Source: Podospora pseudocomata | Taxonomy: Eukaryota; Ascomycota; Sordariomycetes; Sordariales; Podosporaceae | Length of the DNA stretch: 64,000 nucleotides | Assembly (NCBI RefSeq): GCF_035222375.1 | Contig: NC_085891.1 | Span: forward strand, 2,542,001 to 2,606,000 | Direction: 5' to 3' | Shown here: piece after piece, positions 1 to 11,200 of the stretch | How positions within the stretch are numbered: the first letter of the stretch is position 1 | How the letters are laid out: every line of letters begins with the position of its first letter | Made by a program: the position numbers and the translations under genes | Notes under the pieces: model-generated | Databases searched by the model: none | What the model saw: only the letters and a program-made list of their open reading frames with translations | Told to the model about the DNA's origin: nothing

Positions 1-428
1 GGTGTAGTTTGAGTGCGAGAGGGAGATGTAGGAGGGGGTGAAGGTCTCGGGGTGTTTGGCGTTTTGCTGGAGGATGAGGCGGATACCGGAGAAGAGGGAG
101 ACGCCGGGTTTTAGTTTGGGGGGTGCGAATGCGCCCTGGGTTTTATGGGGGTTAGTTAAGATCACGGCGGTGGTGATGGGGGCGAAGAGAAAATTACCCG
201 GCGATGGCAGAAGTTCCCAAATTCATCTGGTAGCTCGTCTAGTCGGAAGCGGTGTTCTTCTACCGTGCTGAGGGTTGGGTCCTGGTTTTCCCATATCAGC
301 TTTCAACCGGCCCTTCATGAGAGATTGAGAGGGAAACATACCGAGTAGTTGAAAATCTCCAGATAACTCGTCGCCTCTTGCGCAACCTTGCAGTCGGCGA
401 CATAGCTCTTGAACATGTAATCATCCAT
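1..428 (-). CDS. Uncharacterised protein, 5' part only (cut by window edge)
   Basis: Three exons join in one frame: 342-428, 198-281 and 1-135, giving 102 residues before the sequence runs out. The introns are 60 and 62 bases; donors are GTATGT and GTAATT, acceptors end in CAG, and the second intron has a CTAAC branch sequence. The start is the ATG at 428 (MDDYMFKSYVADC), the first ATG after a strongly pyrimidine/purine-biased leader. The visible protein is soluble-looking, with acidic and aromatic residues early and a stretch GVSLFSGIRLILQQNAKHPE near the edge. I do not recognise a domain with confidence. The last part faintly recalls fungal CorA-like membrane proteins, but no membrane segment is visible in this fragment, so no function is assigned. 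Confidence 0.55.
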
Positions 429-2075
429 ATCTCGTCTTGTTTTTTTTTCCTTTTCCTCTTCCTCACTTGCCGTCCTCCGTCCCCGTTTGTCTTCTATCGC
501 TGTGTGTAGTAATGTTGACCGCTCTTCGTCATATCCACTTCTTTTTTTTTCCCCCTCAACCAAAAAAACAACGTCAAACTCCAAAAGAAAGTCGTGTCAG
601 GCGTTCAAAGATTTATTACAGGTAAAAGTTCAGATAATCATTTTGATTAAAAAAATAAAATAAACAAAAAGGTCGGGATAAGCACTTCTCCACCCCCCAG
701 CAGCCACTCGACCCCATGTAATACCGACGGTGGCAGGCAAGCCAGGCCGCCAAAATGCACCTCGAAGCACCTCACATAACCAAGCTCAAGCTGCATCCAA
801 GACAGACCGAACACTCTATCTGGGCAGCCAATCGGTAAACTGCCCAATCACCCCCTCTCACCTTTTCACCTCATATTTTGTACTCCTCCCGATTCAGTGA
901 TGAGTGATGAGCTGTCCAACAACCCCCCCTTGCTCCTCCCATCCCCATCCCATCCCCATCCCCATCCCCTGTCCTACCTATCTATGGTTTCACAGACAAG
1001 CAACTCCAAGAGAGGCTCCATGTTGTGTCCGATGCGGGGCCGCAAACCACCAAAAATCGGAGGTGGCTGAGGTGGTGGATTGGTCGGAAAAGGCAACACT
1101 ATACCTTTTTCAATTCAATCTTATCAAACCGTACATACACCGGCATCTGTTATGCATCATCTTCTCGACGCCGCTGCGTTCCATGATGATGTAGGCGATC
1201 GTTGGGGGGCACACCTCCTTCTCTTTTCGCTGGGTTTTTGTTTTCTCTCAAGGTGTGAACATCTTCACTTTTGAAGTAAAAAGAAGCTTCCCCAACCCCC
1301 GCACCCCTGTCCTCCAGCCCCCATAATCAACCCCAAACCGTTTAGCTCCCGCTTTCATGACTTAACAGGGGTCATATTCCTTCTTCAACCATACAAACCC
1401 TCTCGATTTACAATTGTCAGAGGCTGGCATCACCATCTCACCCTCGCACTCCAATCTCACTCTCACTCTCACTTCCGACTTCACATAACACACTTCAAAT
1501 AATTTGATTCAACCCCTCGATTCAACCCTCAGCCTTTCAAAACAGGCCGTGATCTCCCTCCCCCCACTACAACATCCCTAACACTATCCAGGAAACCCTT
1601 TTTTTTTGTTTGCATAACCATCCTTCACTCCCTACCCCCTAAACTGCAATACACTTATAACCCTACCCTCATTCTTACAAACCATCCATCCCATTCTCAA
1701 TTATTACCTTTTTCACACACAGCCGCCCACCCCCGCCTCTTCCCATAGTAAAACCAACCCCCTCCCATCCCCTTTCACATTTTCCTTGTATCAAAAACAA
1801 CAAAAACCACCCCCCTCTCACCCTAATCCATCTCAAATGCAACCCAAATCCACAAAGCCCAAATCGCTCCGGTCGACCAAAAGAGAAAAAAAAGAGAAAC
1901 CAGTAGATCTTCCGTTTCGCCCTACTCTGCGTATGTATGTCCATCTCATACAGCCGCCTGCACCTCTTTTGTGTCCCCTGTGTGTGTGTGTATGCGCGCG
2001 CGCTATTGTGTACCAAGTATACAAAAATCCCACTTCCACCATTTAAACCATTCCCCAAAAAAATCTAGAACACAT
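429..2075. other. Non-coding gap between two minus-strand genes
   Basis: No supportable gene. The plus strand is pyrimidine-rich from about 900 to 1800, with short CCCATC-type repeats near 940-970 and CTCACT repeats near 1455-1475. These would lie in the 3' flank of the kinase gene and in the promoter and leader of the gene at the left edge. An alternating purine-pyrimidine tract is listed separately. The open frames here are short, overlap each other and have no recognisable content. Confidence 0.6.
1979..2003. repeat. Alternating TG/CG tract (Z-DNA type)
   Basis: Twenty-five bases of strict pyrimidine-purine alternation: about six TG steps, one TATG step, then CG steps. It lies about 70 bases beyond the stop codon of the kinase gene, so it is probably in that gene's 3' UTR or just past it. 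Such tracts can adopt left-handed DNA under negative supercoiling; that role is inference. Confidence 0.7.
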
Positions 2076-3792
2076 CTAGAAATCCGGGAACAAAGACCCA
2101 TGTCTACATCATCATCATCATCATCATTAGCACTCATCTCTCTCACTCAAGACGAAAAACTTACGGATCAGGCCCCGTCTGCCCATACTTCTCCTGCTCC
2201 TCCGCATACCGATCAAACTGGCTCGCATCCCCCGCCCCCGGCTTCACCGGAGGCGAGTACGGCGCGTCAATGTCCTTCCTGGCCAGCCTGTCCCACGTCA
2301 CCTCTTGAAACCAAATGTGGTTCTTCACGTCCTGCGACCCCTGGTACAAGTTGCCCAGCCGCTTGCTAAGGTCCGGCGTGATCAGCCGTTCCAAGAGGTC
2401 CTGCGCGTCCGGGTTCAGGTAGGCCGGGTACTTGATCCTGCCCTTGAGGATGTTTTCGTATATCTTCATGGGAGAGCCGCTGTCCCAAAATGGAGTATAC
2501 CCGCAGAGCATCTCGTAAATCAAGATCCCCAGCGACCACCAGTCAACAGACTTGTTGTACCCCTTGTTGCTGACAACCTCGGGAGCAAGGTAGTCGGGCG
2601 TCCCGCACAACGTCCACGTCTTGTCCGGCACGCGCTTGGCAAATCCAAAGTCTGTAATCTTGATGTGCCCATGGCGGTCCAGCAAAAGGTTTTCGGGCTT
2701 CAAATCCCGGTAGATAATGTTGCGAGCGTGCAGGTACTCGAGTGCCAGCGTCACTTCGGCCGCATAAAACTTGGCCACGGGGTTTGGGAAACGCTGCCAA
2801 GAGTCAATATCCAAACCAGCCTCAACCCCCTTTTCAGCTCAAAAACTTACCCCTGATTTTCTCAGCAGAGAAAATAACTCTCCTCCTTCCACAAAGTCCA
2901 TCACCATGTACAGATTCTTTGAATCTTGAAAAGTACCCCAAAGAGTGATCAAGAACGGGTGCTTGACCTCGGCCAGCATTTTTCTTTCGTCATTGGTGTG
3001 CTCAATTTGCTTCATCTTGACCACTTGCTGCTTCTTCAGCACCTTGACGGCATAAAACCGTTGGTTGTGGCGTGACTGCACCAGGTGGACTCGGCCGAAA
3101 CTGCCAGTTCCCAGGGTCCGCCTAAAATCAAAGTCGTTCAAAGAATACTTTCCCTTGGTGACGCGTGGTTGTTCTGCCGTGTTTTGTTGCACTTGTTGTA
3201 CTTGCTGTTGTGGTTGCTGCTGGGGCAGTGGCTGGTGTGGCTGTTGTTGGTGAAGCATACCATGCTGCTGCTGTTGCTGCGGATATTGTTGTTGTTGTTG
3301 TTGTTGAGGTTGAGGTTGCTGTGGCAATGGCAACTGCTGCTGCCCGGGCATTCCTGTGCTGGGTGGATGTGTGGTGTACTGAGGAGCGGGAGCTCCCATA
3401 TGCTGTTGGTACCCACCAGCCGGTCCATCATGCTGTTGTGGGTAGTTTATGAGATTCGAGATGCGTGGGATGTTTTGATGGTTCTCGGTCCCTGGTGAAG
3501 GTGTATGCTGGGGAGCAGAGAAACCCTGTGTGTGTGGGTTGTTGGTGTTCATGGTGACTGGCGGTTCGGCCGACGCTTCGGCCGGCCCTGGGTGTGCGGT
3601 GGCAGTGGAAGCAGGTTGTGATGACGCAGCCACCGGTTGCGAAGGCGCAAGCGGCAGGGTAGGGTGCTCGAGGCTCTTGGCTGTGGTGGGTGTCACAGGG
3701 CTCGCGGGGTTGCTGTGCGTTGAAGAGTCCTGGTTGCCCTCTTTGGTCCGCTTCTTCTTGAGGAGGTTACCGATGGCCTCACCTAAAGGCAT
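2076..3792 (-). CDS. cAMP-dependent protein kinase catalytic subunit (PKA), Q-rich N-terminus
   Basis: Serine/threonine kinase released from its regulatory subunit by cAMP. Exons 2851-3792, 2165-2793 and 2076-2103 give 532 residues. Residues 1 to about 215 are Pro/Ser/Thr- and then Gln-rich (about 147-204). The kinase domain has the glycine loop GTGSFGRVH (about 226), VAIK-type lysine in [15 protein letters not shown] (about 340), DFGFAK and the activation segment [14 protein letters not shown]. The C-terminal tail has FDRYAEE and ends HGSLFPDF, the AGC-kinase hydrophobic motif, encoded by a 28-base last exon. The start at 3792 ([19 protein letters not shown]) matches the basic N-terminus of other fungal PKA subunits; an open frame continues upstream to 4095 but looks like leader. 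In fungi this kinase controls growth, conidiation and nutrient sensing. Orthologous names include pkac-1, cpkA and TPK genes. Confidence 0.95.
2107..2126. repeat. ATC/GAT trinucleotide repeat inside PKA intron 2
   Basis: Six ATC units on the plus strand, read as GAT repeats on the coding strand. They fill the space between the branch-like TGCTAAT and the TAG acceptor of the last PKA intron (2104-2164), so repeat length would change the branch-to-acceptor distance. Confidence 0.75.
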
Positions 3793-6197
3793 CAAGGACG
3801 TTCTGCAACGAGGCCAGGCCAGCAGAGGCCTTTGGACTGTCTGATTGGGGCAGAGCGACGACGGGATGCCGGGAGAGAGCAAAACACCAAGAGGCTGTAG
3901 CTGCGAAGCAATCAAATGGCGAGCCAATAAGCAATCGGTGTTCGTTCGGAGGGGGTTTGTTCGGCGGTCGGTCGGCGACGTGACACCGAGTTTCAAGCAG
4001 GGAAACCGAAGAGTGGGAAGCTTGCTCCGATGCGGTCCGGGCAAACTGCAGAATCGGAATCGCGCGCCGTTAAAAAGGGGAGCAGTCTGCACCAAAAAGC
4101 TTCAATTGTTAGTCCAAAATAGGAGAAGGCCCAAAATCAACAAACGGCCGAAAATTGTAGGCCTAAGAAATTGTTGTGACGAAAGCTGGCTTTGGTGGGG
4201 ACAGGAGATGGATCCGGACGGACACCCCGTGCAATGTGATGATATTGCGGCACCACCAACTATGTGCTCGCAGCCAAGCATCGCAGCCCAGCACAAAGAA
4301 AAACGTCACTGGAACCGGGCCTTGTGTGGTTGAGATGTGGAGGAGGAGGAGGAGGAGAAACTCACCTTACCCTTGACTAGATCCCTTATGGGATTGCTTT
4401 TTTTCCTTCGAGGCTTTTTGCTAACCAGACGATGGTGGGGGCCCGTCGACGGTTTATTTGAAGCTGTCACTCGAGCGGCGGCAGCTCTGCTTCTCGTCTA
4501 GTTGCAATGGCCTAACAGCGCACGGTGTAGAGTGAGCGACTCAACAATTGCAGCCGTTCAATTCCGGAAACAGATGCCACACAGAGCTAGGGACTCGAGC
4601 AACAGGCCGAGCGACGCCTTCAATGGGGGGGTAGAGGAGGGGGCGGCTGATGTTGGAAGGGAGGAGAGGGGGGAGAGAGGCGAAGGAGGGGGAGCTGCTT
4701 AAAAAAGAAGCCAACAATAACGGCTACGTGTGTAGTATCTGAATCCGTGTCTGTGCGCGGATATAGGAAGTTGATATCTCCAAAGACTGTAGAACTAATG
4801 GTCGATAGGTGTCGGACTGGAAAAGAGGAGAGTCCAGGATTCTAGGATTCTAGGTGTGTGGTGAGGGACGGGAGGAGAATTCCATCATTGAGTGATTGTC
4901 CATTCTGTCTGCTCCTGGCTGTCTGTCTGTCTTGTCTGTTGGAGGGATGAGTGGACCCACGCACCACATCGCTCGTTCCTCCTTGCTCTGGGCAGCCCGG
5001 TAAGGAGCTGGCACCTGGGGTTTGAAAGGCTGCTGAGTGGTTCTTGCAAAAAGACTGCGCCGTCGCTTGCTGAGAACGTCACGGTAGCGTGTGGTGTCCA
5101 GTGTAAGGTACGGGGCAGCCAAGTGGTAGCCGAGCCCTCTTTTTCTTTGTCCCAGTTCCCAACACGGCCATGCCATAGGAGAAAGACAACTTACCACCCC
5201 TCCACCCCCCCCCTTTTTCTCTCTGATGGGAGGTTATACCTAACCCCGCGCCTGAACCAAAGCCCCATGTCAATTTCTCTCACAGTAGCTTTTATATCTT
5301 GGCACTTGGTGCAGTACCTTGTACCCCCATTCTGCACTTGGTATTCAACGTGAAGCTGAAGTGAAGCATCTCCTTTTGCAGCTTGACGTGTCTCGCCCTG
5401 TGATGGCGGGGCACAGCAAGCACAGGGATTGGCCTGGTTGGCGTCTTCAGCTGCTCCCTGTCAAAGCATCGTCATCGCGCAATTAATACCACATCCCCGC
5501 TCTTATCCTAGCTTCGGGCCTGAATTCGTGGGTGTGTCGTCGCTGGTGTCTAAACTTGTTAAAGATCCGCGGTGGGACTTCAACGAGCCGTATGAAAACA
5601 CGGGTTAAATGGTCCGATGGAGTTGATATGAATACGGAGTTCACCCCCTGTTTAAAGTTCTGCTTCCTCTCAAGGGAGTGCAAATGTCAAGAAATACACA
5701 TGGAAACCTATGCGCCTTCCCGCCCAAGTCAAGTCCTACAGCGACTCGCTCGACCTCACCGGCGCACCAAGTATACGAGCACCTAGTCCGAGGGTCTTGA
5801 AAATGGGCATCCCGTCTTGGACTCGAACCTCCATAACTGTCTTATGGTTTCAGCACCGAAAAACTGCTGTGTTCGCTGGACATCCATTGAAACCCTATAA
5901 AAAAAAACAAAGACATGACCCATACACATGGCAACCATCCCGCATTCGCTTTTGCCCTTTCCCGCCCACCCCCAAGCAACACGTTTAGATCCCGTGTGTA
6001 GACACGACCATCTCGGCTTATCCCTACTTCACCCAATTCGGCGATAAATATGAGAAAGGAGTCACCAGCGCACTCCGTCCCTTCCGACGAGTTCGTCTTC
6101 TTCTGATACCCGTTTCAAGGTCGAGCTTCCCTGCATCACCATCTTCCCCATGCCGTTCCGTGGCTGCTGATGTCAATTGCTCTGCTCTACCCATCCA
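3793..6197. other. PKA upstream region and gap before the lectin gene
   Basis: This holds the promoter and probably a long 5' leader of the kinase gene, then the 3' flank of the lectin gene. The part nearest the kinase (3800-4400) is open in several frames but has no recognisable protein. A CTCACCTTACCCTTGAC stretch near 4360 and purine-rich runs (4335-4365, 4620-4700) are typical of fungal leaders. No tRNA, repeat family or transposon was recognised. A hairpin with a GTTCGAGTC-like loop near 5815-5860 was examined as a tRNA and rejected. Confidence 0.55.
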
Positions 6198-7358
6198 CTA
6201 AAACCGGTGGCTCCTCTGGTTCTTGGCCCTGTACGCAGTAAACCCAACATACGCACCACCCAGCACCGCAAAGAAGAAGAAAATCTTCATAAAGAACCAA
6301 GTCCAGCTGCTACCCCCCTCCTGTCCGCCATAAGACTTCTTGCCCCCCTTGTTGCTCCCAGGAGTAGACTTGCCCGCGTTCGGCTGGGACGTATACAGAT
6401 TCTTCGCATTGATCGAAATGATGTCGTGATTATCGCTCAGCTCGCCCGTCTCGGCGCTGAAGCCCAGGTACGCCACCTGGGGAATCGTGGGGGGAGTGTT
6501 CGTCTCAAAGCACATGGTCCACTCGCCCTCGCTCTTGTACTGCAGCTCCAGCTTGAGGTACTTGTCCTGGAAGTACGTCAGGCGAAGCTTGGTGGGAACG
6601 GTGGCGTGTCTGATGCCCCTGGCCGAGCAGCCGGCAAACTCGGTGCTCTTTCCGTCCGTGTCCTTGTCGTACGAGGTGTGGCCGTCGCCAACCATGGCCA
6701 TGACGTAGGGGAACACGACGCCGGGGCGGTTGTTCTTGTACGTGTCGAAAAAGATACCGAGACCCTCAAACTTGTCGGCGGCGCCAAAGACGGGGCCCAT
6801 CTTGCCGCGCTCTCGTGTGAGCCACATGGCGAACCCGTCGCCGTAGAGCTGGCCCTTGCCGTGGATCTTGAATTCCACCTCGATTTCCCAGTTTGTGGCG
6901 GTCAATGGCACTCTGCTAAAGAGCCATCCCATCTGCGAGGGGTGGTCCGAGGTCAGGCGGATGTACCTGCGCATCAACGATCAGCATTTCTTCTTGGATA
7001 GCCTTCAAGACTCGAGGGGGGATTTACTGGTCGGTACGGATAATCGTGTCCCCTCCAAAGTCATACCACCGACTTTGCATGTCACTGTCAAGGTAGGGCT
7101 ATCATGGTTCGTCGTCAGTCATATATTTTCCCATCGAACATGCGATCGGGCTTGAAATTCGAGCATGCGCACCTGCACGAGTGTGTGTGTCCTCAACTGT
7201 AACTCTGTTAGCTCTAACTGATCCCTCGACGAAACCAGCATCTCCCAGCAAGTGGCTCAGCATACCCCTATGCTCTTGACATCCCCCTCGTCATTCTGGC
7301 CGGCGGCCCAAGCAGACGCAGCCAGCCACAGGGCTGACAGGGTCGACTTAAACAGCAT
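6198..7358 (-). CDS. L-type lectin cargo receptor (VIP36/ERGIC-53 family)
   Basis: Type I membrane lectin that binds high-mannose glycoproteins and helps their transport between ER and Golgi. Exons 7266-7358, 7173-7196, 7028-7098 and 6198-6966 give 318 residues; the second exon is only 24 bases (LRTHTLVQ). Residues 1-19 form a signal peptide (MLFKSTLSALWLAASAWAA). The lectin domain shows RWYDFGGDTIIR, SQMGWLFSRVPL, the metal/sugar-binding GDGFAMWLT and GIFFDTYKN, GDGHTSYDKDTDGK and GELSDNHDIIS, all family hallmarks. A glycine/serine linker follows, then one membrane span (about 285-307, WFFMKIFFFFAVLGGAYVGF) and a short basic tail YRAKNQRSHRF. The tail lacks an obvious KKXX ending, so ER retrieval by that signal is not supported. 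Family assignment is firm; which yeast protein (Emp46/47 or Uip5) is closest is not decided. Confidence 0.92.
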
Positions 7359-8206
7359 TGTGGTTGTCGCCAATGGGCAGGTCTGTGTTCGTAGAGTTGG
7401 TGTGCCGGTCGGCAGCAGTGTGCGCGTCGTGTGTCAAGAATCGAGGTGCAGGCCGAGAAGGAAAATCGGGGTGGGTGATGTCAAGATTCGCAGTGTGGTG
7501 GTCGTGTGTGGCGTGGTAGAGTAGTTGTCGAAAAAAATAAGGGTAGCTTGACCGAGGCCAGGTGTACAGAAAGATGCAGTGGTGAGAAAAAAGAAAGAGG
7601 CAGATAATGATTGTCGTGGTCGTTCGTTCGTCCGGTACAGCGCAACTTCAGCCGAGTGTTACTTCTTTGCCCCCGGCTGTCGTCGGATTGGATGTCTTCG
7701 ACTCCCGTTGGAAAATGGCACCTGGTGTTTGGACTTCGTAGTGAGCTGGCCTTTTGGACGCTGCGGGCTGCCTGGGTTCGGGTCTTTGGGGGCTGGGGAG
7801 CTACCCCTGTTGGGCGACGAGTGGAGCCGCTTCAGCTTCGAAATGCACGAGCCCTTGGGTCAGCTGGCCAATAAATCACGTTGATTATGCAGAAGATATG
7901 GCAATATTCTGTACAGACTTATCGCCTCCAGATGCTACCTACGATAGGGGCTTGATAATAGAGTGGGCTTGAAATTGATATATGTACCTTCTACAAAATC
8001 GAGACGCCATAAAGGCTAGTCGAGAGACTGAAAAATTAGTCCAAATGTCTCGGGGAAATAACAACATGGCCTTGTCCACTGTTCCCTCAAAACCTGGATT
8101 GGTGATACAGCTCAAGTTCTGATTGATGCCATACCAGACCGTAGCATATATATATCCCTGACCAGTCCCATCATCTCTCGACCCCATCCTACCCCCTATC
8201 TTCCCC
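7359..8206. other. Lectin upstream region and NLR 3' flank
   Basis: About 850 bases with no supportable gene. It contains the promoter of the lectin gene (7359 upward) and the 3' flank of the NLR-like gene. Overlapping open frames between 7579 and 7972 are short and unlike known proteins. The last 150 bases before 8207 are pyrimidine-rich and contain an ATATATATAT run near 8146. Confidence 0.55.
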
Positions 8207-11200
8207 CTACCCAAGCAACAACCTCCTCCTCTCTAAACCCTCCCCACCATCCGGTTGAGGCCCAATCCAACGACCTACCCACATCTCCGCAACCCCCATC
8301 CTTTCCCAGAGCCCACTCGCCTGTTGCTCAACAACCAAAACATGATTGCTCGTCATCACCACCGCCATCCACGTCTCCCTCAGCAACCTCTTACGAAACT
8401 CCCCTTCACCCCCCTCATCATCACATCTCTTGGTCAACACAAAATCCCCATCCGTCCACTCATCACCAACCTCCATAATAGCAATAAACCCATCCAACCA
8501 TTTATATCGCGTATCCTCCCGCAAAGTGACATACCCCACATAACCTTCCACTTCCAAAACATGATGATGCCCAAACCGATACCTCTTCTCCCAATCACCA
8601 AGACCAAAATAACCCCCCCACGAAAGCAGCCCTTTCTTCCCCTCTTCCACAATCGACACATCAACCAAACTATTCCACTGACGCCGTGGCCCTTCAAACT
8701 TTGCCGTGCCCGTCCACCCAGTCCACGACCAGCTAGGAAACCCCCCCCGTCGTGTCCCCGGCTGACGACTAGTCCACAGCAAACCATAAACAAACCCCGC
8801 CAGATTCGCCGCCAGAGTATTAGGGTCAACATCCACGTACACAGACGGGCCACCCGGAGACCAGTCATATCTATGCGTCTGTGGAACAATAAGAATGCCA
8901 CAGAGGTGATAAGCCGGTTGCGGCAACGACAAATACAACTGAAGAACCCCCAGCATCGCATTCAAAGCATCGAGCTCATACGTCAGTTGCCGTGGTGCGT
9001 ACTCCGATAGTCGTTGATGCACCCCCAAGTCGTCTTCCTCCATGTTGGTGACACCACCCAAGGGGAAGAGCCATGAGCTGGGCTGGAGGCGATCCCTATT
9101 GTTTCGAGTGTTGCGTAGCCGAGTTGAGAACTTGCTTAGTATAGGGGGCACGGTGATGGCCTCTCTGGCAAGTATGCCACCGCACTCAAATGACACCTCG
9201 TGCTGCGTAAAGAATAGACGGCGCCGAGAAAGCAATCCCTCCTGATAGGTCCACCCCCGAGTGGCCCACTTAGACGACTTTATTTCACGGCTCGGCTCAG
9301 GAGGGATGGTAGTCAGGATGTATCCCTGCACTTTTATCGCCGGCGGCCGTTTTCGAAATCGTTGGCTCACACCCGGTAGGCCAAAGGATGACTCTTCTCC
9401 TGCTGCATCGATGATGGTGACCTCCGCGCCATGGTATACAAAGTTCATGTGCCGTAGCTGCTCATCTTTGACCGATCCGGGCGTCTGGTCAACGCAATAC
9501 CGATCTACCCAGAGATACTCGTAGCCTAGAGCGAGAGTAACCTTGATCGCATCCTCGACGACTGTTTCCATTTTGAGGCCGGCAAGACTATGCTGGTTCT
9601 GCGGACCATCTTGGACGGCACCCCAGACGTAACTCAAGGCGGTGTGTGGCGGCGGCGCTGTATCTATATGGACGATATCCCTCGTCGCGCAGTGAATAAG
9701 CCGAAAGTGTGGGATTTCATGAACCTGGGTTGGGTTGCAGACAGCGTCTGAATGGTTCCCAGTGCAATCTGCGATCCAGCTCTTGATCTGCCCGAAATCC
9801 ACCTCATTAAATGGCACGTGTTTGACTGAGAGAGCCCGTCCTCTATAAGAGCAGTTTGAGCCAACGCGGGCTATAAAACCCGAACATATCACGGGCTCAA
9901 AGGTTTCTGAGCCGTTGATGTCGCTCATGTTTTGCATATCAGGGTAACCATCAGATTTCATGCCGCTGCTGGTGACAACTGCAAGGAACAGGGTGTCGAT
10001 CAAGTCTTCTGGCAAATTCGAGTAAAAGTCTTCCGAGCCTTCGCACAGCCAAATGAGGAGGCTAGAAAACGCTCGTAGTTCGAACTGGTCCTGCTCTTCT
10101 GCCGTATTGGAATCCGCAGAGGGGGCCGGGTGCACGCTGGCTATCAGTCTGCAGAATCCACATGACTGCTGACTTTTCTCTGATGGCGGCTCGTCAAACT
10201 TCGCGATCAGATTGCCCCAGTATGAGCTCGATCGTCGAGAAAAGGCCTCATCGAGGTTGATAGTATCGCATCTCTTGCAGAGACTCCATTCCTCCACGCG
10301 GTCGCCATCATAGTCAGCTTCGCGCTGTACTCCCAGCTCCAGTCGACAGCCAGTCAGACCCCTGCCCCACTTCATTGCCATTACCACTCGGTCCTCGCCT
10401 TCGCTCGAGGTGTCTTCTGACGCGTGTGTGACAGGAGGATTGTCGAGAATTTCAAGATCCTCATAGCAAACACCAAGTATTCCACAGATCTTCCGTGACA
10501 GAACAGGCTCTCTTCGATCTAGAACCATCTTAAGAAAGTCCCGACCCTGCTTGTCCACGCAATTGAGGTTGACGTCTTCTCTGGCCAGAAGCAATTCCAG
10601 AATATCATCCCCACGAAAATCACTAATTGCTCGTTCCACCAGAGTATATCCTTCGGTATCCTCGGCACTGAGATCGACCCGGCCAGTTTCGAGCAGTTCT
10701 TGCGCCACCTTTTTTCGACTAGCCGCCGTGTCTTGAGGCCTTAGGTTCCAAGATGGCGAGATAGTCCAGGACAGCGGGCTTCGACCGTCGTTATCTCTGG
10801 AATCAGGGTCGACTTGGTCAAAGCTGAGAAGCCGCCTGACGGTTTGTAGCAAACCTCGCTCCGCTGCCAAAGAAAGCGGCGTCCGTCCGTCAGGATTGCG
10901 TTTCTCTGGGTCAATCGACTTGTGTTTCAACAAGGTGTCTGCCATTTCTTCGGACAGGCCATTGATGGCGGCCATGAGGGCTGTTTCTCCAGCATGAGCA
11001 GTGATATTGGGATTCACCCCCTCAATGCCGAGGATTCTGTCAACAATGCTCGCATGCCCATATTCTGTTGCCAGCTTCAGCAACGTGTTACCATTTCTGT
11101 CTTGGGTGTTGACATCGATGTCATTTTCCATGAAGAGCCTCTCCCTGACACGTTCCGGCCCGTGTGCCATCGCCATGCTAAAGATTGTTTGCCCGCGGAG

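Noticed and set aside
3793-4095. N-terminal extension of the PKA frame by 101 codons
   Set aside because: The added sequence has leader-like composition and no similarity to PKA N-termini, while the internal ATG at 3792 gives the typical fungal opening.
5800-5880. tRNA-like element on the minus strand (GGTTCGAGTCC box and a CCATAA/TTATGG hairpin)
   Set aside because: The T-stem does not pair (GGAGG against CCAAG), no D-arm or acceptor stem closes, and the hairpin loop lacks U33, so it is not a supportable tRNA or clear tRNA pseudogene.
8255-9010. 251-codon plus-strand frame opposite the NLR-like gene
   Set aside because: Antisense shadow of the HET C-terminal region; no domain.
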